Assembly: GCA_902496335.1 (NCBI GenBank)
Contig: CABVAO010000014.1
Coordinates: 1 to 41,694 of the forward strand
Direction: 5' to 3'
Length of the DNA: 41,694 bases
Source of the DNA: an uncultured Collinsella sp.
Lineage (GTDB): Bacteria; Actinomycetota; Coriobacteriia; Coriobacteriales; Coriobacteriaceae
The notes under the pieces were generated by a model. It saw only the letters and a list, made by a program, of their open reading frames with translations. It ran no database searches and had not been told where the DNA came from. Of this stretch, positions 40,195 to 41,694 are shown piece by piece. Both the position numbers and the translations under genes were made by a program. Within the stretch, counting starts at the first letter, position 1. Each line of letters starts with the position of its first letter.

Positions 40195-40992
40195 ATGAAA
40201 ACAGATAGATACGGAATTAGCGGCAGCACATTAAAGATAATAGCGGCCATTTCGATGGTTCTCGATCATGTAAGCAGGATCGTCCTGACCAATGGAATCA
40301 TGACTCACGCATCGTACAATCAGATATCAGACGAGCAGTGGGCGATTCTAAGCGAGGCTTCGGATGTGCTTCATGTTCTTGGCAGAATTGCATTTCCCTT
40401 ATTTTGCTTTTTGATAGTTGAGGGATTTTTGCATACTCATGACATAAAGAAGTACCTGCGAAATATGCTTGTCTTCGCAATCATTGCGGAGCCCATATAC
40501 GATTTCGTTCAAACCGGGCAGCTATTTGACCTTCGGCAACAGAATGTTATGTATGAGCTCCTGCTTTCCTTGGTCTTTTTGATTATTCTGGAAAAGATAC
40601 AAAGTCTTTCAAAATGGAAGAGGCACATTGCAGAAATTGCTCTGATTGTTTTGACAGCACTGGCAGCTGAATACACTAAGCTGGATGGCGGTGCGTATGG
40701 CATTCTGCTTGTTGCTGCATTCTATTTATTCCACGACAGCAAAGCTAAGATGTTCTTTGCTGCAGTATGTGCAGTGCTCCTTTCGTCATGCCATATAATT
40801 GGCGGCGGATTTGAGCTCACTACAGCTAATATTTTTAATCCTGATGTTGCTGCCGCGATAATTTCGTTGTTGCTTATCAATCTTTATAATGGCAAGCGAG
40901 GGCTGAAGCTGAAATATTTCTTCTACATTTTCTATCCGGCACATCTTGCTCTGCTTTATGGTGTCTCGCTTATTGTTTTGAACTGTCTTTAA
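40195..40992 (+). CDS. TraX-family membrane protein
   Basis: 265 residues, several membrane segments. Family marks: GSTLKIIAAISMVLDHV, GRIAFPLFCFLIVEGFLHT, KKYLRNMLVFAIIAEPIYD and, at the end, YFFYIFYPAHLALLYG. TraX proteins acetylate pilin in F-type conjugation; many stand-alone relatives in Gram-positives have unknown acetyltransferase-like roles. Start ATG with AAAGGA upstream. It has clearly lower GC than the neighbouring genes and lies between two copies of the tRNA-Lys tail, so it looks acquired. No obvious own promoter in the 105 bp after the terminator. Confidence 0.85.
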   Translation: MKTDRYGISGSTLKIIAAISMVLDHVSRIVLTNGIMTHASYNQISDEQWAILSEASDVLHVLGRIAFPLFCFLIVEGFLHTHDIKKYLRNMLVFAIIAEPIYDFVQTGQLFDLRQQNVMYELLLSLVFLIILEKIQSLSKWKRHIAEIALIVLTALAAEYTKLDGGAYGILLVAAFYLFHDSKAKMFFAAVCAVLLSSCHIIGGGFELTTANIFNPDVAAAIISLLLINLYNGKRGLKLKYFFYIFYPAHLALLYGVSLIVLNCL

Positions 40993-41011
40993 AAACTCTC
41001 AAACAAGTCTC

Positions 41012-41293
41012 TGAAAGCAGAAACAAATTGACCCTAAGACTGCTTGTGAATTTCCGGAAGACCTGAGAGATGCGAGGATAGACAACGAGGGCTGCAGAAA
41101 GATGCTTCTCAGTTCTCTGGCGGATCGCATGAATCTGTATGAGGATCACTTCCACACACTCATTGATAACAGTGATAAACACGGCAGATCCTCAAAACAT
41201 GAGACTGCGAAGGTCGAAAGATGCTTCGAAAGCATGAATGGCAGCGAGAAAACGAGTTCGGAAGCACCCTCTGGATGCTCCAGCATAGAATAG
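41012..41293 (+). pseudogene. Possible decayed coding fragment
   Basis: A frame open from just after a TGA near 41011 to the TAG at 41291-41293 reads like protein (for example ACEFPEDLRDARIDNEG, then MLLSSLADRMNLYEDHFHTL). The only ATG with any fit is 41102 and no ribosome-binding site is evident. Not recognised; could be a remnant of a mobile element. Confidence 0.25.
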
Positions 41294-41353
41294 AAAGCGG
41301 TCAACTTCGGTTGGCTGTCTTTTTTTGTCGCCCTTTCATGGGTTCGAACCCGT
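41284..41353 (+). repeat. Second, diverged copy of the tRNA-Lys terminator and T-arm palindrome
   Basis: 41284-41313 matches 40050-40079 at 26 of 30 positions, including a hairpin (CAAC-TTCG-GTTG) and T run (terminator 41296-41327), followed by ATGGGTTCGAACCCGT (41338-41353), one base from the palindrome at 40101-40116. The two copies enclose the traX-like gene, about 1.24 kb apart. Confidence 0.75.
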
Positions 41354-41694
41354 ATCTATCTATATATAAGAACGCTTGGCGAACAAAACCCGCCTTTTAC
41401 CGATGGGAAACAAATAGCTGATGCCTTTGGAGTAAAGTAGCGCTCCAGAGATGACCGATGTCTCAATACTCATAAAACAGCTGGTCATCGCCAATATCAG
41501 AAGCTGCTGCTTCGAATACGGCCTCAGCGAAGCAACTGAGGGTTCTATTCATTTGTGAACAAAATATGGAGTGCGCGATTCCCGCCCACGGGGCCCCTCC
41601 GGTCTGGCAATATATCTCCTTGCCGCGCGGCCCGGTGGAACCGGATGAGCCGCAAAGCGTGCACCTTGAGAACCGGATACTGCGAGGATGGACA
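41354..41694 (+). other. Unassigned right end, possible rRNA operon leader
   Basis: 41354-41570 holds no convincing gene; a 35-codon frame (41451-41558, MTDVSILIKQLVIANI at its start) is unsupported. From about 41575 the sequence becomes GC-rich with stem-like stretches, and the end (CACCTTGAGAACCGGATACT, 41661-41680) resembles sequences found near rRNA genes in Gram-positives. A 16S gene may begin just outside the window. Confidence 0.3.

Overview
The window is the replication-origin region of a fairly GC-rich Gram-positive chromosome. The best match is a member of the Coriobacteriia close to Collinsella. This is inferred from gene order (gyrA-gyrB-dciA-recF-dnaN-dnaA running left, rpmH-rnpA-yidD-yidC-khpB-rsmG-parA-parB running right), the protein sequences and an LPxTG surface protein; no database search was run.

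Layout. (1) 186-11181, all on the minus strand: gyrA, gyrB, a DUF721/DciA-type helicase-loader gene, recF, dnaN, dnaA, and an unusual protein made of a GHKL ATPase, a Gln/Pro/Met-rich linker and a winged helix, placed between dnaA and the divergence point. (2) 11182-11517: the divergence point between the two replichore arms, with boxes reading TTTTCAACA; the same box and five DnaA-trio-like triplets next to an AT-rich patch occur in the dnaA-dnaN gap (7842-8079). (3) 11518-16557, plus strand: rpmH, rnpA, yidD, yidC, khpB(jag), rsmG, three perfect parS sites spaced exactly 39 bp, parA, parB and a small membrane protein. The rsmG-parB part is visibly lower in GC. (4) 16757-23671: rlmN (minus), ddl and an exonuclease-DinG helicase (plus), and a pair of WYL regulators (minus). 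(5) 23870-30803: a very large membrane-anchored protein that looks like a split, degenerate M28 peptidase, a small membrane protein, and a large LPATG-anchored thioester/SpaA-repeat adhesin. (6) 31101-39946: tRNA-Gly(CCC), purB, a TSCPD-domain protein, a Tat lipoprotein, a two-component system, purC, a small membrane protein and an M29 aminopeptidase. (7) 39975-41694: tRNA-Lys(TTT), a low-GC traX-like gene enclosed between two copies of the tRNA-Lys tail, decayed-looking sequence, and possibly the leader of an rRNA operon at the right edge.

How it works together. Most of the left half and parAB is the initiation, topology and segregation kit of the chromosome: DnaA, clamp, RecF, gyrase, a DciA-type loader and ParABS, beside the conserved rpmH-rnpA-yidDC-khpB translation and membrane-insertion block.

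The most interesting items are: (a) an apparently altered DnaA box matched by an altered DnaA recognition motif (GNRNHSTV instead of GGRDHTTV); (b) the GHKL/Q-rich/winged-helix protein beside dnaA; (c) duplicated tRNA 3' ends behind both tRNA genes, laid out as terminator, T-arm-like palindrome, C(GNA)G-type mini-hairpins, then a tRNA 3'-end copy, one of them enclosing a foreign-looking traX gene like a cassette; (d) the split M28-like protein.
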